A stretch of DNA of 64,000 bases from Polytrichum commune. Lineage: Eukaryota > Streptophyta > Polytrichopsida > Polytrichales > Polytrichaceae. The position numbers and the translations under genes were made by a program. The notes below the pieces were generated by a model, which worked only from the letters and a program-made list of their open reading frames with translations, was not told the origin of the DNA and made no database searches. Positions 23,374 to 37,011 of the stretch are shown here, piece by piece (within the stretch, counting starts at the first letter, position 1; every line of letters starts with the position of its first letter). The stretch covers positions 37,808,429-37,872,428 of the forward strand of contig OX485804.1 in the NCBI GenBank assembly GCA_950295325.1. Direction: 5' to 3'.

Positions 23374-24044
23374 TTTCCTCTTCTCTCAGTTTCCGGCTCG
23401 ACCACGGAAACTCCCTCTCTTCCGGATTCCTTCCCTTCCGTCTAATTGCCACAGAGTCCCGGCAAGCCCACTGCCGGTGACTGAAAAGTGCAGAGTCCCA
23501 GCAATCCCACTGTTGGCGGCTCGAAAGAATTAACACCTCACCACTCGTTCTCTCAACAGGTTGCCTTTTTTCAGAAAAAAGTGGGAGGGAGAAGGAAGGG
23601 ACCCTTAAATATCCTTCCTCCCTCTTCCTTCCCCTGTTACCGTTTGGTTTAACGGAAAACGGTTACCAACCGTTTTCCGGCGGTTCTCACCAACGGTTTT
23701 ACTAACATTTTTACCAACGGCTTTCTTTTCCCCCAACCGTCATAAGGCCGTTGTAACTGCCTCTCCACTTCCGGGCCGGTGGTTGAACGTGGCATAACCG
23801 TTACAGGGTCCGGACCAATGGTTCGGACCATGATTACACGGTCCGCCCATCCAAATTGACGGGCCGGTCGTAGTACTTATTTTAAGTTGTTTTATAGCAC
23901 AAGGCGGAGTTAGAATTCCCTATTTCCTAGTACAAGCAATTTTGTCCTAAGAGACCCTATTATCTTCAGATAAGCAAGGTAAAATACGGAAAGGGAATCC
24001 GTATTTCCGTATTTCCGTCTTTCCGTCGAATTTGGACTCCCACA

Positions 24045-25205
24045 ATGTGCAAAAAGGAGCCTTAAGGTTTAGGAAAAACTTTGATAATATATGTACTAGT
24101 TTCTACCAATTTACTTTATTTCATTCAAAATGACATGTGTTTTAGAGTCAAATCATTATATCATGTGGATGGAAAAAAAATTCAATGACTTTCTCATTGG
24201 AAAGTGAAAGTAGATTATATATGTAATAAAGGCATGTCTATTTCATCATTTATACTTTGTGTATGTAGTGGAGGCACATATCTCATTCAATTGAAAAAAG
24301 GGTTAATATATATACACGAGTCCATTTTCTATCCTATTAATAGTATGTATACATTTGTTTTTTCTATAAATTACTCATATATAAGGGGATTTTAGTTCAT
24401 AATCATCCATGCACGTCATTTAGGTCTCCAATGAAGGGTCCATCCCCTAGGGTCGTGAGCTTCACATAAGCAATTTCAAAATAAAAAATTATCCAAAAAT
24501 TCTTGAAATGGACCAAAGTCTACATCAGCTTGCCTAGATAATTTGTAAACATTTTCATCTTATGAAAACTTAGGATGTATATTAAAATGAAAAAAATAAT
24601 GAAAATATGTATAGCCTATTTGAGAGCTAAACAATATTCGTCAATAAAATTGAAAACTTGTAATTTTATTCATACTTATTCATTAGAGATGACATTTTGT
24701 TTCAATATTGTAACCATAGATATATTATCATCTTGGTGGAATGTACACCAATTTTGAAAAACAAAATGATATAATTTTCATTTCTTATTGAGTGTTTGAT
24801 TTTTATTCATTGAATTCAATATTTAGGGAGTTTTAAATTATAATTTTTCGTTTTGCACGAATAGAGAAAAATGTTCCCAACAACTCTTTTTGGGAGATAA
24901 ATGCCACTCAAGGATTATGGATATTAGTTTTCTTGAATAGAACAATTATATTGGGCCCAACCCAGTCAGTGGTTGGGAGGTTGGCCATGAGCTCAATGGA
25001 GAACCATAAATAATATGATAAGCCCAAATCCACTTCTCAAAACATCATTATAACGTAAACTTTGTGCACTCCTCCAAAATTTATTCTCTTCTCAAAGAGG
25101 ACCTCCAACCATGCGCTTAGGGGTCGGTTGCCCCGAGTTGAAGACCACAATGTGGTCTCGAATAGCTTTAAGGAATAACCCTAAAAGGACGTGGGGTGTG
25201 TTTAT
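24045..25205. other. AT-rich, no gene seen
   Basis: Begins with the duplicated ATGTG of the 4.1-kb element. No repeat family or coding region is recognised beyond low-complexity A/T. Confidence 0.5.
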
Positions 25206-25545
25206 AAGGTAGATAGGTCTTAAATGATTAGTTTCTCCAAAAAGTCCACTTCTCTTAGAATATGCAACACATAATAAGTATGAGATGGTTAGCATATCCA
25301 AATCGAGGCCATAGTCACTTTCCTCATATTTTTTGGAGCTCATATAAATATTATACTCATTATCAAAGTGAATGAAGAATCTCGTGCTCATTACATGATT
25401 ATATAGCCCAATTATGTTGATTGTTAAACCTAGAAAGATTATTATGTTTTGAGCATGCAATCCACTCTCTTTGGAACACATATTTTTTTGTTATCCATTC
25501 TTGGAGCCACACCAAACCATATAACAATCAATCAATGTTCCAAAT
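25206..25545 (-). repeat. DR1 copy
   Basis: Left mark AAGGTAGATAGGTCTTAAATG, middle AAGTGAATGAAGAATCTCGTG, then TTTTGAGCATGCAATCCACT. The right end decays after ACACCAAACCATATAAC. It abuts the end of the gypsy fossil. Confidence 0.75.
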
Positions 25546-25559
25546 TGAAGTTTTCAATG

Positions 25560-28500
25560 CCCTTCAAATGCAATTTGGCCCTTCAAAATATACCTCTCTC
25601 AAAACAACACGATTGTCCACGCTAAACTTTTGCCATTGGCTTCCAGATTATAAGCCGTTGTTAATGCAAATTTAACCTCCAATTTGCCTTCCACTTGGTT
25701 AGACAAATCTTCTCAAGTAAAAACTAAATATTTCTTTGGTCTGAGGCCCAAAGGCATTGCAACTAAGTCAACTACCCATTTGTAATGAATTGCCAATGGC
25801 TAAATAAGATGCAATTCATCTTCGTGACATATGTTTGAATATAATTGGCTAGTCTCACAAGATCATGCAAAATCCGCCACATCCTTATACACATCTTTCC
25901 ACTAATACCACTCTTTCACTTTGAAAAATGTTGCCTAAATGCCACAATGTCCGGCCCACCAACTTTCATGGAATCCCTTGATGATCTTTTGTTGAATTTT
26001 AAGGCTACACACAACTCGTTGCGGCATTCCACTCCTTTGCTTTGAACATGGGTAGATCACTTTAAGGCATTTTTGTGCATCACGTGCGGCTGGGGGTTTT
26101 TTGTTTTGGGGCTATTTACCTTCAAGGGTTGAATTAAAGCCTCCCTATAATTACTTAAATTTCAAAAATGGCCCATTTGTTTGCACCCTTCCATTACTTA
26201 TATTGTCCAAGTCACTGTAATTTTTTGTACTCTATATTACTTTTAAGTAATTTTGGACAGACAGAAATCTCAATTATCATCCATCCCCGTGAGTCCTAAA
26301 CCAATTTACATACCATACTAAACATACATTCTAGGATCCTTATCTTCAGCCCTTATATTAATTTTACAAAAAAATAATGGCCCACGTTTTATGTCCATCT
26401 AACTTACTTATAATGGGATTGTCTACATTTAATGGCCCCTTCATTATTTGGAATTCCTTTATCATTTTTATTTCAAATGATTTTAATCCTCTCTATATTA
26501 TGCCGCACATCGTTTTTAAAATGCACTAAGTGATCTACTTGTGGTTTTGAATGCTTCCATATTGATTTGTCCCGAATAAAATAACTTGTCAAACCTTCTT
26601 GTCTTCTCCAATATCCAACCATTCACACACATACAAATCGTGCAAGAACCAACTCCAACGATGTAGCCAAACATATTTCATTTCTCCTTGTTAATGTCAT
26701 GGAATAGAAGTTGATGCCTACATCTTCTTCACCATCTACCATGGCTCCTTCATCATTATATCTTGTTTGCAACAACATATCTGCTACCACATTGTCATTT
26801 TTTCCAATGTGTTTGAACTCCAGATACATTAACATGATATAAGTAATCTACACCAACATAGTAAGGTCTGATGTATAACAACTAATTATTATTTCTAATA
26901 AAGGTGGACAATCCGTCTCCATAACCATTGTTACACCTATCAAATATTCCTTCTCATTTTTTATAGCAATTACAACAACTCATAGTTCTTTATTGACTTG
27001 TGTATAACCATGTTGATGATAATTCAACACTTTTGCTCCAAACCTAACCACAAACCTATTTCTATCCTCATCATTTTGTCCAATTGCCCATCAAATTCCT
27101 ATCAAACTAGCATAAACCATCAACACCACTGACCTCTCTAATTCATAATCAAGTTTCTTCAAAGTTGGTGGTGGAAAAAAAAAATTCTTCAACTTCTGCA
27201 TTGCGTTATATTGTTCTTCTTTCCATTAAAACCTTTGTCAAATTTTCAACAAGTAATACATTTGCTACGTCTACAAAATAAGGAACCCAAATGTGGTAAA
27301 ACATATACACACCTAAAAACCTTCGAACCTCTATTGTATTTGCATATTATTTCATTTTTTGAATTACATCTATTTTCTGTACGGATGACTTGTGTCCATA
27401 TGACCCACACATGTGCATTACAGTCAAAACATCATTCACTCCAAACATTGACTTCATTCCTAATAAAATTAAATAAACATCCTCCAATCTTGTCAAAATC
27501 TTGTCACAATCAACAATATGATCCACAACAAATTTATAACATCCTTCTAATACCAACATCTCATTACTCTTGCCTTCTTCATCTTTTGATTCATATATCA
27601 TTAAGAAATAACATAGCCTTATCTGGAATAAAATCTCTCAATACCTTGTTCATTTATTTCATCATGTGTGTCATGAATTTTTTCTCTCCTTAAGGAAATA
27701 TACACATCCTTACTAAACCTAATTATGTCCACGTAGTAGTTAAATCCATACTTTGCATTGCCAATTGAAATTGGTCATACCATGTATAACGATCATCCAT
27801 TGAATGTTTTTCCTTCATGCAAACGCCTCAGCAAATTCATCCACAATCAAACTTGAACCCATATTTTAATCGTTATCATATTCACTAATTGCATGTCTTG
27901 AATAAAATTTAATGTTTCATTCTTCTTAGGTACCATAAATCATATGTTCGAATATGGTGCAATAGAAAGCTCTAAAATTTCCATCTTAATATTCTCATTA
28001 AGCAACTCTACTAACTTAAAAAATTAAGCTTTTGGTATTGCAATCGGTCACAAATTCAATATTGTATGTGAAATCGTAAAGGTAACCATTTGTGTAGCAA
28101 GACTTGAATTAATATCCCCTAGTTCATGCAACTCAAATACAATTGATTTTCCATGGTTAAAAATATCTCCTTAAAACGCTAATTTTCAATCTCCATCACA
28201 AAATCCTCACATCCAACCTTTAATTCATCCAATGTTGATTTAACCATAAATTCATATCCTATCTTCAAAGCATCCTTAAAATTCAGTTGCATTGAAGTCT
28301 GTTTAATTTTCTCTTCACAATCTAATGAAAGTAGTAATGTCATTGGTTTAATCTTATTTCCAACAGTCTTGTCATTCATATCCATCTATATTTCATGCCT
28401 ATCAACAAACTCCTTGATCTCATCGTATATTCCCTGGAATATACGTTTACGATTTTGTCATCACCTCAAAATTTAAATTTAAATTTTGATTCTTCAAATA

Positions 28501-29700
28501 ATCATGATACAAATCATCTTTATTTAATTCGTCATCTTTCTTCAACGCACATTCAATACATCTAATATAATTTATTTCTACCCTCCCTACATTATTTATG
28601 TTATTGAATAAAATAAAATTATCTCGTGATTATTCAATATTTGGAAATCTATCTTGATTTTTCTCATGATTTGCACAAATCATCAAAAATTAAACGGCCA
28701 TCTTTTCATCACAACTCATAATCGAAACATATGTCGATTCATTATCCATTATTTTTAACCCCATCCGAATGGTGATAAATGATTAACCAAGGAATGACAA
28801 GATATGTAGATATATCTCACACAAAATAAAATAAAATAATTTGTTACTAATGTATCATATTGTAAATTTAACATTTGACCATGTTCCACATAAATTACCT
28901 TCTGAATCATATCATAATTACCATAATCAGTATCAATAGGTCATTTTTTCATCTCATATCATTTTTTCGTTATTAAATTAATATTTGAACCATATTTAAC
29001 TAATGCTATAATATGTTCTCAAAATTATCCAACTTCACCAATATTTAGATTGGAGGTCTAGCCCAATGACTATGAGAATAATGGACAGATGTTTACTTCT
29101 CACCCTCGTCTAAAATAAAATTGATTCATGAAATATGTTCAAATATATTTTCATCGTCATCATCATCTTTCATCATTTTCATTCCATATGCATTTGAAGT
29201 CATGTCTTTATTCATCACTTATTTTTTTCTCCTGATGATATAAAAATAAGTTTATGGAATTCAAACTTCCCAATATAAATATCACCCTTTAATTTACTAT
29301 TCATTGTATAAATTCTTGAGGCACCATCAATGTCTTCATATCATCATTCTTAACATTTATTTCTAATGATGTTTTATTTTATTTTGATTTTATTCATCAT
29401 TATTTGAAAAATATTCTACCAATTCGTATCATTATGAATATTTTACATGCTCTCCGTAAATGATCAAAATTATCACACCAAATATAATGTGGTGACATTT
29501 TTTTCTTCTATTTGCCCCAATTTTGGACCAACGATTGTTTTGTCAAATTCTTCGAGCCTAGCCAACTTAATATTTAATTAGCCTTTAACAAATTCATTCA
29601 TAGACATATTATAAACATTTTAATTTATTGTTAATGATGGACCATAAGAATGTGTCAGAAAAAATATTGTAATTTTAATATCATTTTTTATAATTTTATA
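25560..29700 (-). mobile_element. Ty3/gypsy retrotransposon fossil
   Basis: Remnants read on the minus strand in the order protease-side spacer (about 28180-28385), reverse transcriptase (about 27300-28000), RNase H end (about 26620-26840, motif NVVADMLLQ) and integrase zinc-binding region plus core (about 25560-26040). Upstream of 28400 there is probably gag-derived sequence, but I cannot prove it. The order RT-RH-INT marks Ty3/gypsy. No long terminal repeats were identified. It is broken many times and AT-rich, so old. A hAT-like MITE (26047-26543) is inserted between the RNase H and integrase regions. Confidence 0.75.
26047..26543 (-). mobile_element. hAT-like MITE, family A
   Basis: Inverted ends run CATGGGTAGATCACTTTAAG at the left and, reversed, CACAAGTAGATCACTTAGTG at the right. 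An 8-bp duplication, GCTTTGAA/GTTTTGAA, flanks it (26039-26046 and 26544-26551), one mismatch. Non-coding. It sits inside the gypsy fossil, so it is younger than that element. Orientation is opposite to the copies at 35575 and 40389. Confidence 0.9.
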
Positions 29701-32700
29701 ATCTTGTCATTGTTTCTTTATAAGCAATGACACCACCCAAACAACCCTCAGCCAATCAGTTTTCAAACCACGTCCTCCCTCCCAAAGTGGCTCAAGTTCT
29801 TTTTGCAATCATCCATCGGTCACTTGTATAAACAACTATGCATTTTCCACGTCCAAAGTTGTCCTCTCAGTTCCCGTTAATTGCATATATCAATGCATAA
29901 ATTTCCTCTAAAGTTTATTTACCGACAAACATTTGTTAAGCCGTCCAAAAACGTCATTTTTATCGCCCATTCCAAGTCTTCAACATATATTCATTTTTCA
30001 ATGTTTACATGAAATCCTTTTAATTTTTATCATGACTTGCTTTCAATTTATTTATTTCATTACAAATTTTAAGAACTGTCATTAAATCTAAATTATTGAT
30101 CATTTCGGCCTCTAAAATGCGATTAATCTTCTTTTTTTTGCATAACAACAAATATATCTTGTTACATCATGTTTATTTCATTGAACATCATTGTTCACAA
30201 TAAATTGCAAAACTTTGAAGGCCAATATTTTTTTTGTTATGCACTTTATTGATGTTGCATGTAGAAATCAAACAACTTGAAACAACTCTAGTATTTTTGT
30301 GTCAATCTTACTGCACTACCACTTTGACATGCCATCAATTTCTAACTTACAATACATACTCTCACAAAACCTACACTCCAAACTTTCAAGATTGGTTCAT
30401 CAAAGATAATTTGTTGTTTATGTTTATCCAGAAATAAAGGATTTTTGGAAATGCAAGTTTTTGTAATCTAAACGTGTTTATAAAATATAAGTTAATTTCT
30501 AACAATTTATTTTTCAAAAAATTCTAATTCTTTTAAATATAATTTTTTCTTATAACTTGGTTATTAATTCAATAGATCATAATATCCAATAAATCTAATT
30601 AAAAAAACCTCAATTTTTCACTCAAACTAAATTATCAATCCTTCAGATAAACCAAACTATCAATTCTTCACATTAATTAAATTGTAATTTTTTCATTCAA
30701 ACTTAACTTTAAATCTATCATTCAACTAAATTTTTAATTGGTTAGTCAACCAAATTTTTAATCCATCACTCATATAATATTGGTAGGTCTCTTACCAACG
30801 GTCTTCGGTGATGTCTTCATTAATGGTCTTCACCACTCATACAAGGTTTTCCACGACTTTAAACGCCTCCAACTCCCTCGAAATTCTTCCAAGGTATTCA
30901 ACTCCTCTTAATTTTGACTACTGGACTCATAATGCTCACTATCATTATTTTATTTTTTTAAATATTATTTTTCCTTACCCTTTTGGATAATAAGAAACCC
31001 TAACTAAGAGTCCTACCTACCACGCCTTACCTACTCTATCATACATACCACATCCTACATACCACACCCCACCGATCAAGTTCCCACAGCCTTGAACTCA
31101 AGACTGATTCTCAATTATTCAGCTATCTAGAATATGATTAATATAAAATCATATTAATTTTTATCTATAAACATACTTAGTATTATAATAATAATAATAA
31201 TACATGTAAAAGCATATATTTTAACTAATAACTTGTCCAAATCATAATAACGGATGTTGGATTATTATGTTGAGAAAATTATCGAGCGGAGCTGCAGAGT
31301 CGGTTGAATCCAGGCCATTGATCAACGTCGTTAATCACGTCGCTTGGTTAGTGCGTCCAGAATATATGGCCTCAAATTCACGTAGAATAGGAGGTCGTCC
31401 ATTGCGAGATGCACGTCAACTGGATCTCAACTTTTGTTTTAGTGGATCTAACTCTAAGAAATTCAAGTTGATCAATAAAGGAGATTATAGATTGGACGTG
31501 AAGGTTGGTATAAAAAACACACTAAATTCAAGTGAAGTGACTATGTTACCAAACGAACCTAATTTTTTTTTATAAATGAATAGTAATCACAAGATTGGTC
31601 ATTATTGGTCTAAGTCTCCCTTTGGTCCGATTATTGAAGTGATGAAGTATGATAGTGGAAGTAGGTGTTTCATTATTCAGGTATCCATAATCAATGAGTA
31701 TGAGAAGTCTGATGACCACAAATTAAATAACACACGATAAATAGCAGAAACATCATCATACGATGATTGGACTAGTTACGTTCTTTGGATTCAAATCTTC
31801 AAACAATGGTGGATTGTGAAGAAAATAAAAAATCATGTCATAAAACTTTTGTATTTTGTGGTTATAATGATCAACCATTGTTACATTATGTTGAGCAATG
31901 CAAAAGTTTCATATTTCTCTCTACTCCAAAAATATGTACTAGTACAAAGTATTTGTTTTACACAAACGTCAACGTAGTCATAGACTTCAACAATTAGATT
32001 TCATCCAAAGCTATGAAGTCAAACATAAACCTATGTATTCAATATTGATTGATGAATCAATCTAATAAATGTATAAACCTCATAGAATTGTGTATATTTA
32101 TTATTTGACGGATGGGAGTCTTGGTTTGTCATGTGTATAATTCTTGAAACTTATGCTTCTTTCTTATACATGAAATAATAATAATATACGTAATTGGCTA
32201 GCATTACGACAACGGTCGACATCTATGATGAACTTCACACTACCTATTGTTTTCCTAAATCCCTAAAGTCTAAGGTATTCATTTGCCGCCCTTTCGATTC
32301 AATGGCCTTCGGCTTCATCCGCATATATCTTCATTTGCTTAACGTCTTCACTTGCATATATTTTTCTTCACATAACACATTTCAAATCTTCAACTAGCAT
32401 CTAATCATCTTACAATATAAACTAATTAATATTAATCTAACATTTAATTTCTTTCCTTGACCAGGTAGTAGCCTTAACGTAAACCACGAGTGGTATGAAT
32501 TACTTACAACATGCCTTCATTTTATCTTGATTTTAACCTTAAAGCAGGTAGTCATGATTTTGGAAGGATCTTTTGCACTTACTAAAGCTTATTTTGATAC
32601 AAGGTTAATACGGGCATGAAGACACCCAAGGAATGCAAGATGAATATTAAGAGAGGCAAACCGCTGGAAGATTATTATGAAATGACATTACTTGCTATTG

Positions 32701-34447
32701 TAAAGCATGATTTGTTTTAATCCGTTTGAGATTGAATTGAAATAAATTAGTTATCTTTATTAATATTGTTATAAATCGTATTAAATAAGTAATTAGAAGA
32801 ACCACCATCAATATTAATGTGATATTAATGTTTACAATGTTATATGTTTCAATGCTATAGAACATACCACAATTTTATAAGTTTATAATGTTATATATGA
32901 ATATGAAATAAGTAATTAGGAGAACCACTATCAACAAATGAATGCATTTTCCTTAAGCAAATGTGTGAGTTTCATGTGCAAGGTTTCAAAGAATTTTATG
33001 TCTAACATTTTTATTTAGGAATTGTAGAGACTTACCATTTATGGCTGTAAACATGGTAAAGTGGACCAAGAAAGTGTTCCGGTCAATGTAAATTTGGAGG
33101 TGTCATTAATAAATGACCATTATTAAATATAAGCGAGATTCTTCTAAGGATATAGAAAATGTTTTTCTTATAGTGTACTAGTATAGGAAGCAAGTGAATG
33201 AAAGAAACTGTGAAAAACATGTAATCTAAAATATCTATATGACATTTATCAACACCTACACAAAACTATCAGGATTTGCAAGTGGTTGAAAGTTACATAT
33301 AAATAATTTCACAATAACATATTAAATTAGAATTCTTGTATGATGACCTAGAACATACTTGTATGCACATATTTGTTGGAACAAAACTATTCATTTCACT
33401 GTAAGAAACACTTGCATGAAACACAAATTTGACAACTTTACTTATGATTATTATTTGAAGGGTGAAGTAAGTATTTTCTCTTCATTATTTTTAGAACTTT
33501 AATATTATCATACACACGGAGGTCATGATAAAATATAATTTTATTTTCAAACATTATATAGTTTTATTTCAATTTCAAGCATAAAGTAAAAGCATATTTA
33601 CAAGCGACATTGAAAATCAAATTACAAAATATGAATTTGTATCCAAGGACACTTGTCTTGTGTATTGAAACCTAAATCTTCAATAACAATAAGGTATTCA
33701 ACCGCTTTGTCAAAGTACACTTGAAGAATAAGTTAATTTGAAATAGAGACATTTTTTATACATTTAGTGATATGAAAGTATGCACATTGACAAGTGCGAT
33801 TAAGCTACCCCACACTAATTTTTTGACATCCCATACTATTTTTAATAGTGATTTCAACAATAACAAAATACATGAAATGTTCTCTTCGTCTTTTTTGCTA
33901 TACACATGAATATACAAAGTTAAGAGTTTTTGTAATATGGTTTTGACTCAATATAATATGCATGGGTAATAGAGGCAACCTATTCAAGTAGGGAGCCTAA
34001 TTTGATGTATTAGTGTAGTTCAAATACATAAATCTTGTGCATGAAGAGGCCCAATCTGAACCTTTTGGACATTCAACTCAACCCTTAACTTACTAAGAGA
34101 CCAATTTCGGCTTATGAATGACTCTTGAAGGCAAATTCATCCAAAAGGAAGGTGTTAGGAAGATCACATTAAGTATCATTTTGTTCCTCATGCAATTGTC
34201 GTTTCAATTATGATGATCCCATTTCAATATGCACATATGGTTCTTCACAAGAAATTTATAAATTCAAGAATGAACTAAGTTTTCCCTTTGTTGATACATT
34301 ACTATCTATAACAACTTCATATTATTTTGATTCAAAATTATGAGTTTCCTAGGGACTCTTTTTCTTGTCTCAAAGTATATTTAACAAAACCAACAACCTA
34401 TAATAGCATAGATAGCCAAGGTAAGTTTACCTACTTTTATGCAATGA
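29700..34447. other. long AT-rich stretch without supported genes
   Basis: Very AT-rich. A 102-codon frame at 31267-31575 (plus) has somewhat more balanced codons (RRIGGRPLRDARQLDLNF), but I recognise no domain. The part just above 29700 may hold the 5' end of the gypsy fossil. Nothing else is supported. Confidence 0.45.
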
Positions 34448-34650
34448 ACAGGGAGAAACCGACCGTTGTTGGTTACAAATGAACCAGTTGAGTTTGAGAA
34501 ATAACCGGTTGAAATTCAAGACTACTAGAAACATTACCGATCGTTTTAGAGGAATCTATGAAATATACCTCAAATCAATGACAAAAACCGAAAGATCACA
34601 ACATGTAACCGGTTGGACTTGGAAACACTCGGATTATGCCCAACAAAAAT
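34448..34650 (+). repeat. DR2 dispersed repeat copy
   Basis: Shares about 190 bp with 62070-62280. Matched marks are GTTACAAATGAA, TTGAGTTTGAGAAA, GATCACAACATGTAACCGG and TGGACTTGGAAA. The two copies are the only ones seen in the window. There is weak coding potential that differs in frame between copies. Confidence 0.75.
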
Positions 34651-34885
34651 CTCCCGAACACTTGTGTTTTTTATGTACCTACCGCAAACTAAACTTATGC
34701 TGCCTAACATGCATTGGTGTACGATAAAGTTTGAGACATTCCAAAACCATTCTCGTGCCATGTGCACAAATCTTGTTAATTGGTGAGAAATTTGGGTGTT
34801 CCCAACTCCCAGCTCATGAGATCTGACATTCGGAAAGCACCCACTCACTTGGGATTTTGAGCCGGGGATTGACATCTTATATTAA

Positions 34886-35446
34886 GGGCCGGTTTACACC
34901 ATGGACCATGGAAGATGGCCTTTTTTCACGGTCCAACTTCCATGGTCCGACTTCCTAAAAAATCACTTTACAAAGTCCTTTGGGTTCTTCACTAAGCTTA
35001 GCTGTACACCGAATGTGCGTCAAGAGGAATGACCGTGCACTAAAAAGTGGATGTGTTGATTTTTTATGATATGAGTCCAAAAAAAATAGTTTTGAGAAGA
35101 AAGAAAAATCAAGTTTGACCATTCTGTTGTCTTCTGTTGTCTTCATCTTCTCTTTCCCAAAAAAAAATTCATTAAAAACTTTTATAACAACATTTCTCTG
35201 CCATGGGCCCTTGCCGTTTTCCTACTAGAGCACCTTCTTGGCCTCTCCCACTGCAAAATCCATTGGACCATGTTAGTGGATAATGGAGGCCTTAAAAAAA
35301 TGTCTTTTGGGGATTTTGAACTCCATGGTCACTTTGACATTCTTTCCTTGGTGTAAATCGAAGTGGTCCCGGGATGAGTTCAACAACCAATCACAAATTT
35401 TACAGGGCCTTGGGGCGACTTCGTGGTCCATGGTGTAAACAACCCC
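34886..35446. mobile_element. Harbinger/Tourist-like MITE
   Basis: The left end, GGGCCGGTTTACACCATGGA, matches the reversed right end, GGGGTTGTTTACACCATGGA, over most of 20 bp. TAA flanks both sides (34883-34885 and 35447-35449). The 3-bp TAA duplication and GGG-starting ends are typical of PIF/Harbinger. 561 bp, non-coding. The right edge is followed at once by a family-B element. Confidence 0.85.
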
Positions 35447-35453
35447 TAAGAGA

Positions 35454-36215
35454 GAAGGAATTATTGTTTACGAGCATACCTCTAATTCATCCAACATAAA
35501 AGCCCTGACATAGTATGCATCTTGAAGGTTAGGTTTTTTTCTTATTGATTTGACACTGGGATTAGCGTTAAAGACACAGGTAGATCACTTAGTGCATTTT
35601 AAAAACGACGTGCGGCATAATATAGAGAGGAATTAAATCATTTGAAATAAAATTTATAAAGGAATTCCAAATAATGAAGGGGCCATTAAATGTAGACAAT
35701 CCCATTATAAGTAAGTTAGATGGACATAAAACGTATGCCATTATTTTTTTGTAAAATTAATATAGGGGCTGAAGATAAGGATCCTAGAAGGTATGTTTAG
35801 TATGGTATGTAAATGGGTTTAGGACTCACGGGGATGTTTGCACCCTTCTTTGTTTCCATGCTTTCCCTCAACACTCGTCAATTGCGTTAGGAAGTAGATT
35901 AGCTTTTATTACTTAAAAGGAATATAGAGTACAAAAATTTGTAGTGACTTGGACAATATAAGTAATGAAAGGGTGCAAACAAATGGGCCATTTTTGAAAT
36001 TTAAGTAATTATAGGGAGGCTTTAATTCAACCCTTGAAGGTAAATAGCCCCAAAACAAAAAACCCCCAGCCGCACGTGGTGCACAAAAATGCCTTAGAGT
36101 GATCTACCCGTGGTTAAAGATCCCAAATTAGTGAACTTGAGGTCATTTGAAATAATCTGCAACAAACCTATATGGGGTCAACGTTTATTTGTGTTGGATG
36201 GATGAGAGAATATAT

Positions 36216-36216
<1 letters not shown>
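35454..36216 (+). mobile_element. family-B inverted-repeat element, split by a MITE
   Basis: The left end (TTTACGAGCATACCTCTAAT then TCATCCAACATA) and right end (GTTGGATGGATGAGAGAATA) are inverted copies of each other. The interior matches the uninterrupted copy at 61800-62040 on both sides of the MITE (ATTAGC... and ...CAAATTAG...GTCATTTGA). The insertion point is inside the interior. A 58-bp (CT)n tract follows the right end directly. Confidence 0.7.
35575..36112 (+). mobile_element. hAT-like MITE, family A
   Basis: 538 bp. Ends CACAGGTAGATCACTTAGTG and, reversed, CACGGGTAGATCACTCTAAG. A perfect 8-bp duplication GTTAAAGA lies at 35567-35574 and 36113-36120. A central block differs from the 40389 copy, though both flanks of that block are nearly identical. 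Confidence 0.92.

Positions 36217-36274
<58 letters not shown>
36217..36274. repeat. (CT)29 microsatellite
   Basis: Uninterrupted CT dinucleotides, 58 bp, directly at the right end of a family-B element. Confidence 0.98.
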
Positions 36275-36276
<2 letters not shown>

Positions 36277-36346
36277 TTGTTAGACTATTTGCACAATCAT
36301 GTAGACTTCCAAATATTTTGTGCATTCACGCTTGAAAGCCTTGTAA

Positions 36347-36690
36347 GGTAATCGGGTCTTAAACATACACTTCTCATAGGATTTGAACCACACCAGTTAG
36401 TGCAAGATCATTAGCAAATCCAAAGTGTGCCCGTAGCCACTTTTCTCGTAGTTTTTGGAGCTTGTATGAATATCCTATTCATTGTCATCATGAAGATTCT
36501 TTGAGTTGTTAGATGATCAGCTAGACCCCTCCCCCTAATTATGTTGATTATTACCTCTAGAATTGTTAAAAAAATTGAGCATGTATCTCAATTTCTTTTC
36601 AACACATGTCTTTTTGGTGTTTGTTCTTAAAATAATACCCAACCACATACCATTGATACATGTGTCTGTTTGAGATTGGACATCAAACTA
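36347..36690 (-). repeat. DR1 copy
   Basis: Marks: AAGGTAATCGGGTCTTAAAC, CCGTAGCCACTTTTCTCGTA, TTGAGCATGTATCTCAATTT and CCAACCACATACCATTGATA. Confidence 0.75.
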
Positions 36691-37011
36691 GGCACATTTA
36701 TCTTCACCATGTTGCTTGAATGTTGAGTTTGTGGCAACTATATGTGGTGAAATTCAAGGTATAACATGATATAGGATGGACAAGCTTACTATCTCAAACA
36801 CTCACACACACACTTTTTCTTTTAGGGGTCATGGTGCAACTGCAAAGTGCCAAATGGTTATCCCCCTAACACAAATACAAACTCATCTAGAAGTTGTTCA
36901 CATAAGGCAAAATACTTGTCCATATTGTCCAACCACTTGTCATATCCAATTTACACTCACATTGCATGCAATGTAGCTATACTCATTTAGTATCTTATCA
37001 TAATGTGGAGG

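Larger units (their letters stand above)
19937..24044 (-). mobile_element. LTR-type element, 4.1 kb, carrying one long frame
   Basis: Ends are TGTGGGAG and CTCCCACA, an 8-bp perfect inverted pair with TG...CA tips. It is flanked by the 5-bp direct repeat ATGTG (19932-19936 and 24045-24049), the signature of retroviral-type integration. I see no second long terminal repeat inside, so it is either a very large solo LTR or a non-autonomous LTR-type unit. Composition is GC-rich and packed with TCCGGA, unlike the AT-rich flanks. If the long frame is sense, the element reads on the minus strand. It looks whole, with clean duplications, so relatively young. Confidence 0.8.

Noticed and set aside
11864-24044. 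The two LTR-type elements as a pair of LTRs of one large retrotransposon
   Set aside because: They share only the TGTG/CACA tips. Lengths, internal sequence, composition and target duplications (TATGT and ATGTG) all differ.
31267-31575. Plus-strand frame of 102 codons in AT-rich DNA
   Set aside because: The middle is mildly codon-like, but there is no homology I recognise and it is surrounded by old repeats.
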